Assembly: GCF_024170465.1 (NCBI RefSeq)
Contig: NZ_JALJYF010000001.1
Location: 62,001-126,000 of the forward strand
DNA: 64,000 bases
Direction of reading: 5' to 3'
From: Natronospira proteinivora
Lineage (GTDB): Bacteria > Pseudomonadota > Gammaproteobacteria > Natronospirales > Natronospiraceae
Of this stretch, positions 28,920-36,696 are shown piece after piece. Within the stretch, counting starts at the first letter, position 1. Every line of letters begins with the position of its first letter. The notes beneath the pieces are model-generated. The model saw only the letters and a list, made by a program, of their open reading frames with translations. It ran no database searches and was not told where the DNA came from. A program made the position numbers and the translations under genes.

Positions 28920-30302
28920 TCAGTCCAGGTCCAGCTTCTTGATACGGTAGCGGAGTTGCCGGAAGGTCATGCCCAGGGTGCGGGCGGCCTCGGTCTTGTT
29001 GAAGCGACAGCGTTCCAGGGCCCGTTGAATGGCCTCGCGCTCCATGTCTTCCAGGAAATCGGGCAGGGGCTGGCCGTTATCCGGCGGCAGACTGAGCTCA
29101 CCCTCGCCGCCATTGGCCGGCTGTGTCGGGGTCTTGATGAAGATATCCGCCGCTTCGATCTGGCCCCCGTCGCTCAGGGTAATGGCCCGTTCCAGCATGT
29201 TTTCCAGTTCCCGCACATTGCCGGGGAAGGGGTGGCTCTGGAGTTTTTCCAGGGCGGCGTCCGACAAGCGAGGCTGGGGCATGTCCAGGCGGCAGGCCAG
29301 ATTGGCCAGGATGTCCTCGATCAGGCCGGGCAGATCTTCCCGGCGCTGACGCAGGGAAGGGACGGGCAGCTCGATGACATTGAGGCGGTAGAAGATGTCT
29401 TCGCGGAATTCGCCGGCCTGCACCGCTTCGGCCAGGTTGCGATGGGTGGCGCTTAAGATACGCACATCCACGGGGATTTCTTCGCGGCCCCCCACGGGGC
29501 GCACACTGCGCTCCTGAATCACCCGCAATAGCTTGACCTGCATGGCCAAGGGCAGTTCGGCCACTTCATCCAGAAAAAGGGTGCCCCCCTCGGCGGCCTG
29601 GAACAGGCCTTCCCGGTCGGCGGTGGCCCCGGTGAAGCTGCCCTTGCGGTGGCCGAAGAGCTCGCTTTCCATCAGCTCGGCGGGAATGGCCCCGCAATTG
29701 ACCGGCACGAAGGGCGCCGAGGCCCGGGGCCCGCTGTCATGAATGAGCCGGGCCACCAGTTCCTTGCCGGTGCCGGATTCCCCGCTGATCAGCACCGGGG
29801 CCTGGCTGCGCGCCACCCGGCCAATGAGCTGTCGCAGCTGGCGCATTTCCGGACTGTCCCCGGTCAGCCGGGAGCGGGCCAGTTCACTGTCGGGGTCTTC
29901 TTTTCTGCGATCGTCGCCGGTTTCCCGGAGTTTCAGGGCGGTGGTGATCAGGGCCCGCAGCTCCTGCAAGTCCACCGGTTTGGAGACAAAATCGAAAGCC
30001 CCGGCCTTGAGCGCCGCGACGGCCGCCTCCACATTGCCGTGGGCGGTGATCACCGCCACCGGCAGCTGGGGGCGGTGATCGGTGATCCAGCGCACCAGGC
30101 TCATGCCGTCGCCATCAGGCAGGCGCATGTCGGTGAGGCAGAGGTCGAAGTGCCCCGCTTCCAGGGCCCGGTTGGCCTCGGCCAGATCGGCGGTGGCGAC
30201 TGAATCCACCGACATCCGCGCCAGGGTCATGCCCAGCAGTTCCAGGATGTCCGGTTCGTCGTCAACGATAAGGGCGCGGGGTTTGCTGCTCATAAGCGGC
30301 AT
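28920..30302 (-). CDS. pilR: PilR, sigma-54 dependent response regulator of pilin genes
   Basis: NtrC-family activator of 460 residues. The receiver domain has phosphoacceptor Asp58 (LCLTDMRLP), DDE acidic pocket at 14-16 and the conserved Lys of VSKPV. The AAA+ domain has Walker A GESGTGKE (174-181) and a sigma-54 contact loop GSFTGA (221-226, the common GAFTGA variant with Ser). A Fis-type helix-turn-helix is at the end ([23 protein letters not shown]). The start may be the ATG at 30302 or the one at 30293. A pilS kinase gene is not adjacent. Confidence 0.94.
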   Translation of the reverse strand: MPLMSSKPRALIVDDEPDILELLGMTLARMSVDSVATADLAEANRALEAGHFDLCLTDMRLPDGDGMSLVRWITDHRPQLPVAVITAHGNVEAAVAALKAGAFDFVSKPVDLQELRALITTALKLRETGDDRRKEDPDSELARSRLTGDSPEMRQLRQLIGRVARSQAPVLISGESGTGKELVARLIHDSGPRASAPFVPVNCGAIPAELMESELFGHRKGSFTGATADREGLFQAAEGGTLFLDEVAELPLAMQVKLLRVIQERSVRPVGGREEIPVDVRILSATHRNLAEAVQAGEFREDIFYRLNVIELPVPSLRQRREDLPGLIEDILANLACRLDMPQPRLSDAALEKLQSHPFPGNVRELENMLERAITLSDGGQIEAADIFIKTPTQPANGGEGELSLPPDNGQPLPDFLEDMEREAIQRALERCRFNKTEAARTLGMTFRQLRYRIKKLDLD

Positions 30303-30316
30303 GGTAATGCAGCGGC

Positions 30317-30334
30317 CAGCTGCAAGCTACATGC
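30317..30334. repeat. Remnant of a heptamer-repeat arm upstream of pilR
   Basis: CAGCTG, CAAGCTA and CATGC in 7-base register match the left arm of the heptamer elements described between 31164 and 41436, but no right arm follows. It directly precedes a REP-type inverted pair. Confidence 0.45.
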
Positions 30335-30349
30335 GGTTGTGGGCCAACA

Positions 30350-30426
30350 CCGCCGTAGGAGCGGATTTATCCGCGATTGGGTCAACTATAGACCTCAAAT
30401 CGCGGATAAATCCGCTCCTACGGCGG
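30350..30426. repeat. REP-type inverted pair 1
   Basis: Perfect 29-bp arms (30350-30378 and 30398-30426) with core GTAGGAGCGGATTTATCCGC separated by 19 bp. Each arm is itself a small hairpin (GCGGAT/ATCCGC). This is the GTAGGAGCG class of repetitive extragenic palindromes common in gammaproteobacteria and linked to RAYT transposases. It fills the pilR-lipoprotein spacer. Confidence 0.9.
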
Positions 30427-30444
30427 TGGGGAGATTCGGCCGAT

Positions 30445-31143
30445 CTATTCCGTCCAATATCGGGTGGGCAGGTAGCAGATGCGTTGGTCTTCATAACCTT
30501 CCCGCTCGGTTTGAGCTTGCATCTCTTCCAGGGGGCTAGCATCCCAGCCGATGGCTTCCCCGTCGGCATCCTGTTCTTCCCAGCGCATGTCCAGGATTTC
30601 CAGGCGTGGATAGCCGCCTGGGTTATCGACTATGGGCGACAGCTGGATCCGGGTGGTATCCCGGCCGCCGACGGCATTCTCCCAGTCACCGGCCACGGTC
30701 CAATCGTCTTCACTGCGGTCCACCGGGCCAAGGTCCCGTTCATGGCGTTCCATCTCGAAGTCGCCGCCGCCTTCGTGCACCATGCGCTCGGTGATCAGCA
30801 CCATATGCAGGGCCGATTCATCCTCCGCCGTCGCTGCGAGATGGAAATGGGCGCCATCCTGAAGGCCGCCGTCCTCGCCCAGGCGATAACGCAGCAGGGC
30901 GTGGAGGGCATCGCCCTCATAGTCCAGCTCGGTTCGCCACTGCGCCCGGTCTTCACCGAGAAACTGAGTCAGGATCATTTCGGACTCATTCTGCATGCCC
31001 CGGTAATCGAGGCTGTCCGGCTCCTGTGCAAAGCAATAGCCCATCATGTACGTGCCGACCCAGCGCTCCTCCCTGGTCTCGGAACCACAAGCGGACACCA
31101 TACCGGCCAGCAAGACCAGGCCGGCCATGCCAATGCGATTCAT
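30445..31143 (-). CDS. Putative lipoprotein of unknown function
   Basis: I do not recognise a family. The 232-residue protein begins MNRIGMAGLVLLAGMVSACGS with a signal peptide and lipobox VSAC, so Cys19 should be lipidated. The mature part is acid-rich with three further cysteines (GYC, and ICYLP near the C-terminus among them) and no membrane segment. It is flanked by a REP pair on the 3' side and a heptamer element on the 5' side, so it may be its own transcription unit. Confidence 0.75.
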   Translation of the reverse strand: MNRIGMAGLVLLAGMVSACGSETREERWVGTYMMGYCFAQEPDSLDYRGMQNESEMILTQFLGEDRAQWRTELDYEGDALHALLRYRLGEDGGLQDGAHFHLAATAEDESALHMVLITERMVHEGGGDFEMERHERDLGPVDRSEDDWTVAGDWENAVGGRDTTRIQLSPIVDNPGGYPRLEILDMRWEEQDADGEAIGWDASPLEEMQAQTEREGYEDQRICYLPTRYWTE

Positions 31144-31163
31144 GTCGATTCCCCTTTTTTAGA

Positions 31164-31321
31164 AAGCTGCAAGTTACAAGCTGCAAGCGGCAAGCAGATC
31201 ATTTCCACCGAGCGCTTGTGGCCTTAGCCAGGGTTTGAGCTCGGCCGCCTGGGAAAAACCGGCTATGGCTGACGGGCTTGGCCCCTTTGCGGGCAGCTTG
31301 TCGCTTGCAGCTTGCAGCTTG
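31164..31321. repeat. Heptamer-arm element C
   Basis: The left arm (31164-31198) has five 7-base units, ending CAAGCGG and CAAGCAG. The right arm (31294-31321) is four inverted units: CAGCTTG, TCGCTTG and two more CAGCTTG. A core of about 95 bp separates them. The arms can pair over about 28 bp, including the variant unit CAAGCGG against TCGCTTG. Confidence 0.75.
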
Positions 31322-31323
31322 AA

Positions 31324-31381
31324 GGGCGAAGTAATCCAGCTTCCGCTGGATTACTTCGCCCTTCCACTGGATTACTTCGCC
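31324..31381. repeat. Inverted and direct duplication of the HSD10-like gene 3' end
   Basis: The last bases of the gene plus its stop codon (minus strand GGCGAAGTAATCCAG) occur three times: in place (31367-31381), as a direct copy (31346-31361), and inverted (31324-31339). The last two form a perfect 16-bp stem with a 6-nt loop. No T-run follows. Confidence 0.8.
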
Positions 31382-32139
31382 TGCATACGAATGCCGCCAT
31401 CCAGGCGGATGGTGGTGCCGTTGAGATTGATGTTCTCGCAGACCGCTTCCACCATCTGGCCGAATTCTTCCGGCTTGCCCATGCGGGAGGGGAAGGGGAT
31501 CTGCTTGTTGAGAGATTCCTGCACCTCGTCCGGCAGGCCTTCCATCATGGGGGTGTAGAAGATGCCCGGTGCAATCGAGACGGCCCGCACGCCGATCCTG
31601 GAGAACTCCCGGGCCATGGGCAGCATCATGGAGGACACACCGCCCTTGGAGGCGGAGTAGGCAGCCTGGCCGATCTGGCCTTCAAAGGCGGCCACCGAGG
31701 CGGTGCTGATCAGCAGACCGCGCTCGCCGTCGTCCCGGGCCGGGTTGTCAGCCATCTTCTCGGCGGCGGCCTTGAGCAGGTTGAACGTGCCCACCAGATT
31801 GACCTGGATGGTCTTGGAGAAGATCTCGCTGGGCATGGGGCCCTTGCGGGAGATTACTTTTCCGGCACCGATGATGCCGGCGCAGGCCACCGCCACATCC
31901 ACCTGACCGAAGCTGTCCACGGCCTTGGCCACGGCGGCATTGACCGCTTCCTCGGAGGTGACATCCGTCTGCACGAAGAGGGCCTTGTCCCCCAGCTCCT
32001 TGGCCGCGGCCTGACCCTGTTCCTCGTTTACATCCAGCAGGGCCACCGAGCCACCGGCCTCGACAAAGCGCTTGGCCGTGGCAAAACCCAGCCCGGAGGC
32101 ACCACCGCTGATCACGGCATTGAGATTCTCGAATTTCAT
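31372..32139 (-). CDS. 3-hydroxyacyl-CoA dehydrogenase type II (HSD10-like SDR)
   Basis: Short-chain dehydrogenase of 255 residues, very like HSD17B10, which oxidises 2-methyl-3-hydroxybutyryl-CoA in isoleucine breakdown. Visible are the NAD loop GGASGLGFATA (12-22), DVTSEEAV, VACAGI (NAG-like), the catalytic Ser in LLISTASVAAFEGQ, YSASKGG (Tyr/Lys) and the type-II ending PFPSRMGKPEEF then LNGTTIRLDGGIRMQ. AAGGAGC precedes the ATG. It is the last gene of the Leu/Ile block. Confidence 0.9.
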   Translation of the reverse strand: MKFENLNAVISGGASGLGFATAKRFVEAGGSVALLDVNEEQGQAAAKELGDKALFVQTDVTSEEAVNAAVAKAVDSFGQVDVAVACAGIIGAGKVISRKGPMPSEIFSKTIQVNLVGTFNLLKAAAEKMADNPARDDGERGLLISTASVAAFEGQIGQAAYSASKGGVSSMMLPMAREFSRIGVRAVSIAPGIFYTPMMEGLPDEVQESLNKQIPFPSRMGKPEEFGQMVEAVCENINLNGTTIRLDGGIRMQAK

Positions 32140-32179
32140 TGCTTGCTCCTTGATGCGGTAAAAATTGATTGTGAAAGAA

Positions 32180-32277
32180 GAACACGGAGATCACGGAGAA
32201 GCACGGAGGGCCACGGAGGGCCACGGAGGCAAAGCTGTTTAGGTTAACCTCCGTGTTTCTTCGTGATCTCCGTGTTC
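32180..32277. repeat. CACGGAG-type inverted repeat
   Basis: Arms of 30 bp (32180-32209 and 32248-32277) built from CACGGAG units, with two mismatches. The left side carries two further direct GGCCACGGAGG copies. It lies in the liuE-HSD10 spacer next to REP pair 2. Confidence 0.8.
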
Positions 32278-32289
32278 CCAACTAACAAG

Positions 32290-32370
32290 CCGTAGGAGCG
32301 AATTCATTCGCGATTGGGAAAGGGCCGATTTCGGCCGCCGCAATAATCGCGAATGAATTCGCTCCTACGG
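32290..32370. repeat. REP-type inverted pair 2
   Basis: Perfect 26-bp arms (32290-32315 and 32345-32370) with GTAGGAGCGAATTCATTCGC. The 29-bp spacer has its own small hairpin (GGCCGA/TCGGCC). Compared with pair 1 the arm hairpin is GCGAA/TTCGC instead of GCGGAT/ATCCGC. Confidence 0.9.
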
Positions 32371-32386
32371 GGGTGGTTTCAGGCTT

Positions 32387-33310
32387 TTACCACCCCAAAG
32401 GGGCTAGGGCCTTCTCCACCGGGATGCGCCCCAACTTGCTGGCCGGTTCCCGGCCCAGCTGTTCGCTGATCCAGACGGCGGTGGCGTGGAGCTTTTCCAG
32501 ATCCACGCCGGTGTCGATGCCCATGCCTTGGAGCATGAAGATCACATCTTCGCTGGCCACATTGCCGGAGGCGCCATCGGCATAGGGGCAGCCGCCCAGG
32601 CCCGCCACCGAGGCATCCACCGTGGCCACGCCCAGTTCCAGGCAGGCCTGGATATTGGCCAGGGCCTGGCCGCGGGTGTCATGGAAATGGATGGCCAGCT
32701 TGTCCATCGGGACCCGCTCGGCCACCGCCGCCAGCATTTCCCGGGCCTTGAGAGGGGTGCCGGAGCCGATGGTGTCGCCCAGGGAGACTTCATAGCAGCC
32801 CATGGTAATCAGCTTCTCGCTGACTTCGGCCACCGCCTGGGGCTCGATTCGGCCCTCATAAGGACAGCCCAGTACGCAGGAAACATAGCCACGCACAGCC
32901 ATGCCCTTGTCCCTGGCCAGGGCCATCACCGGCTCGAAGCGTTCCAGGGATTCGGCAATGGAGGCGTTAATATTCTTCTTGTTGAAGCTTTCCGAGGCTG
33001 CGGTAAACACGGCAATCTCTTCCACCCCGGCTTCCACGGCCCGCTCCATGCCCTTCATATTGGGCACCAGCACCGGATAGGCCACGCCCGGCTTGCGCTG
33101 AATGGAAGGGAACAGCTCGGCTGCATCGCCCAGCTGGGGGATCCACTTGGGACTGACGAAACTGGTCGCCTCCACCACCGGCAGACCGGCATCGGCCAAG
33201 CGATGAATCAGCTCCCGCTTGGTGGCCGTGGGGATGGGCTCGGCTTCGTTCTGCAGACCGTCCCGGGGGCCGACTTCAACGAGTTTTACTTTGTTGGGGT
33301 AGTTAGACAT
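32387..33310 (-). CDS. liuE: Hydroxymethylglutaryl-CoA lyase
   Basis: Final step of leucine breakdown, cleaving HMG-CoA to acetyl-CoA and acetoacetate. The 307-residue TIM-barrel protein has VEVGPRDGLQNE at the N-terminus (catalytic Arg/Asp), EATSFVSPKWIPQLGD, the metal-binding HFHDTRG, and the glycine loop with catalytic Cys in GLGGCPYADGASGN. Confidence 0.95.
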   Translation of the reverse strand: MSNYPNKVKLVEVGPRDGLQNEAEPIPTATKRELIHRLADAGLPVVEATSFVSPKWIPQLGDAAELFPSIQRKPGVAYPVLVPNMKGMERAVEAGVEEIAVFTAASESFNKKNINASIAESLERFEPVMALARDKGMAVRGYVSCVLGCPYEGRIEPQAVAEVSEKLITMGCYEVSLGDTIGSGTPLKAREMLAAVAERVPMDKLAIHFHDTRGQALANIQACLELGVATVDASVAGLGGCPYADGASGNVASEDVIFMLQGMGIDTGVDLEKLHATAVWISEQLGREPASKLGRIPVEKALAPLGW

Positions 33311-33346
33311 TTTGGGGCCTATTCAGCGTCATTGTTTCTATTGGAG

Positions 33347-33499
33347 AGCTACAAGCTTCAAGCCTCAAGCTACAAGCAGAGTTTCCCGGCCGAAGGCCTT
33401 TTACCCATAGCTGTCGGTGAACTTGATTACATCTAAAGCGGATGCCTTATCAGGCATTTGCGGACAGCTTGAAGCTTGTCGCTTGCAGCTTGAAGCTGG
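33347..33499. repeat. Heptamer-arm element A
   Basis: Left arm in 7-base register: CAAGCTT (33352), CAAGCCT, CAAGCTA, CAAGCAG (ends 33379). Right arm: CAGCTTG (33465), AAGCTTG, TCGCTTG, CAGCTTG, AAGCTGG (ends 33499). The 85-bp core begins TTTCCCGGCCGAAGG, shared with elements B and E. Confidence 0.8.
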
Positions 33500-33531
33500 T
33501 GGATATTCAGCCATCCGCCTGAATATCCACC
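33498..33531. repeat. Inverted duplication of the liuD 3' end
   Basis: GGTGGATATTCAG (33498-33510), partly beyond the liuD stop, is the exact inverted copy of CTGAATATCCACC (33519-33531) inside liuD. The 8-nt loop and first arm contain the stop codon, so a 13-bp hairpin straddles the end of the gene. Confidence 0.8.
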
Positions 33532-35495
33532 AAAGGCACCTCGGCTTCCACCATATCCCCTTCCCCGTGTTTCAGCTTCTCCACCGTGCCGGCGACGCCC
33601 GCCTTGACGGTGAACTCCATCTTCATGCCTTCCAGCACCAGGATGGGGTCGCCCACTTCTACTCGGTCGCCTTCCTTCACATGCACGGCCACGATGCGGC
33701 CGGGCATGGGGCTGCCCGGATGGGCTTCGTCGGCGGCCGCGCCACCGGCGGCGGCATAAGGATCGATTCGTTTCAGGACATGGGTCACCCCGGCTTCGGT
33801 GATCTGCAGGTCATCGCCATCGGCCAGCACATCAAAGCGTTTGGCATGACCGTCGATGGCCAACACCAGGGCATCGGCCTCCACATCCACCAGCGCCACG
33901 GCCAGGGATTCTTCGCCAATGCTCAGGGCCCATTGCTCGGGGCCCACGGATTGCAGCCAGATATCCTGCTCTTCACCCGCCGCCGCTAGACGCACCCGCA
34001 GGCCCCCGTCACCGGAGACCCGCCAGCCGTCCGGCTGGTTCCAGGGGGAGATGGGGTCGTCGCCATCCTCGCGGTCCAATTCCAGCTCAAGCTGGCGGTA
34101 GACGGCGGCCGCCGCCAGCACGCCGGGGGTAGGCGCGGGCAGGGTGGTCCAGGCGTCCAGACGCTGATCCACCATGCCGGTATCCATGTCGCCAGCCGAG
34201 AAACGATCATCGGCGGCGATGGCCCGCAACAGGGAGAGATTGGTGTCCAGACCAAACACGGCGGTCCGGGCCAGGGTGTCGCGCAACAGGCGCAGGGACT
34301 GTTCCCGGTCTTCATCAAAGACGATGAGCTTGGCCACCATGGGGTCGTAATGGATGCTGATCTCGTCACCGGCTTCCACGCCGGTATCCAGGCGCACCCC
34401 GTCTTCCTCTTCCGGGCAATCGAAGCCGCTCACGGTGCCCACGGAGGGCAGAAAGCCTTCGGCCACTTTCTCCGCGTAGATGCGGACTTCGAAGGCATGG
34501 CCGAATTGTTCGATCTCATCCTGTTCCAGCGGCAGGGGCTCGCCATCGGCCACGCGCAACTGCCATTCCACCAGGTCCAGGCCGGTGGTCATTTCGGTCA
34601 CCGGGTGTTCCACCTGCAGGCGGGTATTCATCTCCATGAAGTAGAAGCCGCCATCGGCCCCCATGATGAATTCCACCGTGCCGGCATTGATGTAATCCAC
34701 CGCCTTGGCGGCATTCACCGCCGCCTCGCCCATTTCAGCCCGCAGCTTGTCATCCAGGGCCGGGGAGGGGGTCTCTTCCACAATCTTCTGGTAACGGCGT
34801 TGCAGGGAGCATTCCCGTTCGAACAGGTGAATGACATTACCCTGGCTGTCGCCAAAGACCTGGAATTCGATATGGCGGGGCTGCTCGATGAACTTTTCCA
34901 GCAGCACCCGATCATCGCCGAAGCTGGACTTGCCTTCCCGGCGGGCCCCATCAAGGGCCGTCTGCAGTTCCTTCTCCTCACGCACCACCCGCATGCCCTT
35001 GCCACCACCGCCGGAGACCGCCTTGATCATCAGCGGAAAGCCGATCTTCTTGGCCTCACTAATCAGGATGTCATTGCTCTGGTCATCACCGTGATAACCC
35101 GGCACAACGGGGACACCCGCCTTTTCCATGATGGTCTTGGAGGCGGATTTGGAACCCATTTGGTCGATGCTGTCGGGTTTGGGCCCGATAAAGACGATGC
35201 CGGCTTTCTGGCAGGCGCGGGCGAATGCCGTGTTTTCGGACAGAAAGCCATAGCCGGGATGCACTGCCTCGGCCCCGGTCTCCCTGGCCACTTCCAGAAT
35301 CCGATCGGCCTTGAGGTAGGACTCTGCCGCAGCGGCGGGTCCAATGTGCACCGCTTCATCCGCCATGCGCACATGCCTCGCACCGGCGTCCGCATCGGAA
35401 TACACCGCGACCGTTTTCACCCCGAGGGCCCGGCAGCTTTCCATGATGCGGCAGGCGATCTCGCCGCGGTTGGCTATTAGCACTTTTTTAAACAT
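33507..35495 (-). CDS. liuD: 3-methylcrotonyl-CoA carboxylase, biotin-containing alpha subunit
   Basis: ATP-dependent carboxylation of biotin for 3-methylcrotonyl-CoA. The start is ATG 35495 (MFKKVLIANRGEIACR), giving 662 residues. Biotin carboxylase occupies about 1-447 (KAVSGGGGKGMR ATP-grasp loop, EMNTRLQVEHPVTE). The C-terminal biotinyl domain has EGMKM with Lys625 as the biotin site; Gly replaces the more usual Ala before Met. It partners with liuB, with liuC encoded between them. Confidence 0.95.
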   Translation of the reverse strand: MFKKVLIANRGEIACRIMESCRALGVKTVAVYSDADAGARHVRMADEAVHIGPAAAAESYLKADRILEVARETGAEAVHPGYGFLSENTAFARACQKAGIVFIGPKPDSIDQMGSKSASKTIMEKAGVPVVPGYHGDDQSNDILISEAKKIGFPLMIKAVSGGGGKGMRVVREEKELQTALDGARREGKSSFGDDRVLLEKFIEQPRHIEFQVFGDSQGNVIHLFERECSLQRRYQKIVEETPSPALDDKLRAEMGEAAVNAAKAVDYINAGTVEFIMGADGGFYFMEMNTRLQVEHPVTEMTTGLDLVEWQLRVADGEPLPLEQDEIEQFGHAFEVRIYAEKVAEGFLPSVGTVSGFDCPEEEDGVRLDTGVEAGDEISIHYDPMVAKLIVFDEDREQSLRLLRDTLARTAVFGLDTNLSLLRAIAADDRFSAGDMDTGMVDQRLDAWTTLPAPTPGVLAAAAVYRQLELELDREDGDDPISPWNQPDGWRVSGDGGLRVRLAAAGEEQDIWLQSVGPEQWALSIGEESLAVALVDVEADALVLAIDGHAKRFDVLADGDDLQITEAGVTHVLKRIDPYAAAGGAAADEAHPGSPMPGRIVAVHVKEGDRVEVGDPILVLEGMKMEFTVKAGVAGTVEKLKHGEGDMVEAEVPLVDIQADG

Positions 35496-35551
35496 GGTGC
35501 TTGTCTCATCCAGTTGTACAGGCAGCCAGTTTGGTGCCATTGGTTTGGTTT

Positions 35552-35731
35552 TAAGCTTTAAGCCTCAAGCTGCAAGCAGGGTGTGTCCGCTGGGATTCCT
35601 TGGCAGTAGCCCGAGAAATTGCATACGGCGAATTTTTTGGAACTCGCTTTTTGCCGTCGTCGAACTGCTTGCAGCTTGCAGCTTGCAGCTTGCAGCTTGC
35701 AGCTTGCAGCTTGCAGCTTGCAGCTTGCAGC
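35552..35731. repeat. Heptamer-arm element D with long perfect tandem array
   Basis: Left arm: TAAGCTT (35552), TAAGCCT, CAAGCTG, CAAGCAG (ends 35579). Right arm: CTGCTTG (35665-35671) then eight identical CAGCTTG units (35672-35727) running into the liuC stop codon at 35731-35733. The array is the longest exact tandem repeat in the window. Confidence 0.9.
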
Positions 35732-36525
35732 TATTTTTCAACCCAATTGGGTGCCCGCTTTTCCAGAAAGGCGGACAGCCCCTCCTGACCTTCCTCAGAC
35801 ACCCGCAGCTGGGCGATCAGGCGGGAGGTCTTCATCTTGGCTGCCTCCCGGGCGGAGATGCCCTGGCCGTAGATGTCATCAATCAGTTCCTTGCTGGCCC
35901 GCAGGGCATTGGGCCCGCCTTTGAGCAGGCGTTTCACATGCACGGTGACGGCTTCATCCAGCTGCTCGGCGGCCACCGCCTCGTGGACCAGGCCGATGCG
36001 TTCGGCCAGTTGGGCATCCATGGCCTCGCCGGTCATGAAGAATCGGCGAGCCTGCCGGTTACCGATGGCACGAATCACGAAAGGTGAGATCACCGCCGGC
36101 ACCAGGCCCAGGCGCACCTCGGTGAGGGCAAACTTGGCACTGTCCACCGACACGGCGATGTCGCAGCAGGCCACCAGGCCCACGCCGCCGCCGAATACCG
36201 AGCCGTTGATGCGGGCCACGGTGGGCTTTTGCAGCCCGTCCAGCACCCACATCAGTTCGGCCAGGCGCAGGGAGTCCTCCAGGTTCTCGTCTTCGCTGTA
36301 CTCGGCCATGGAGCGCATCCAGTTGAGATCCGCCCCGGCCGAGAAGGACTTGCCTTCGCCGGTCAGCACCACCACCCGAACCGAGTCGTCATTGTTCAGT
36401 TCCGACAGGGTCGTGGTCAGTTCTTTGATGACAGCCTGATTGAAGGCGTTGTGTTTCTCGGGGCGGTTGAGCGCGACCGTCGCGACACCGCGTTCGTCGA
36501 TGTTTACCTGAACTTGATCAGACAT
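35731..36525 (-). CDS. liuC: Methylglutaconyl-CoA hydratase (enoyl-CoA hydratase family)
   Basis: Hydrates 3-methylglutaconyl-CoA to HMG-CoA. The 264-residue crotonase-fold protein has the CoA/oxyanion segment GKSFSAGADLNWMRSMA and the second oxyanion loop INGSVFGGGVGLVACCDIAV. Ala and Leu in ALTEVRLGLVPA follow the family. Placement between carboxylase subunits supports LiuC over a general enoyl-CoA hydratase. GGGAGA precedes the ATG. A 12-bp palindrome ACCCAATTGGGT lies just before its stop. Confidence 0.92.
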   Translation of the reverse strand: MSDQVQVNIDERGVATVALNRPEKHNAFNQAVIKELTTTLSELNNDDSVRVVVLTGEGKSFSAGADLNWMRSMAEYSEDENLEDSLRLAELMWVLDGLQKPTVARINGSVFGGGVGLVACCDIAVSVDSAKFALTEVRLGLVPAVISPFVIRAIGNRQARRFFMTGEAMDAQLAERIGLVHEAVAAEQLDEAVTVHVKRLLKGGPNALRASKELIDDIYGQGISAREAAKMKTSRLIAQLRVSEEGQEGLSAFLEKRAPNWVEK

Positions 36526-36558
36526 TGGGCTCTCCCTGTTTCTCGACCTTCGGTCGCG

Positions 36559-36690
36559 AGCTGCAAGCTGTCTTTCCCGCCCGAGGTCTTGTTGCTCATA
36601 GCGATCGGCGAGGCCGGAACTAGCTATGTTTCAAAAGCTGACAGTTATTCGCGGCCAGCTTGTAGCTTGTGGCTTGCAGCTTGAAGCTGC
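36559..36690. repeat. Heptamer-arm element B
   Basis: Short left arm (AGCTG, CAAGCTG, 36559-36570). The right arm has five units from 36656: CAGCTTG, TAGCTTG, TGGCTTG, CAGCTTG, AAGCTGC. The core begins TTTCCCGCCCGAGGTCTT and continues with CTCATAGC then TCGGCGA, parallel to element A (CCATAGC then TCGGTGA). Confidence 0.75.
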
Positions 36691-36696
36691 GTTCGT

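Noticed and set aside
35665-35731. CRISPR array
   Set aside because: The 7-bp units are directly joined with no spacers, and no cas genes are in the window.
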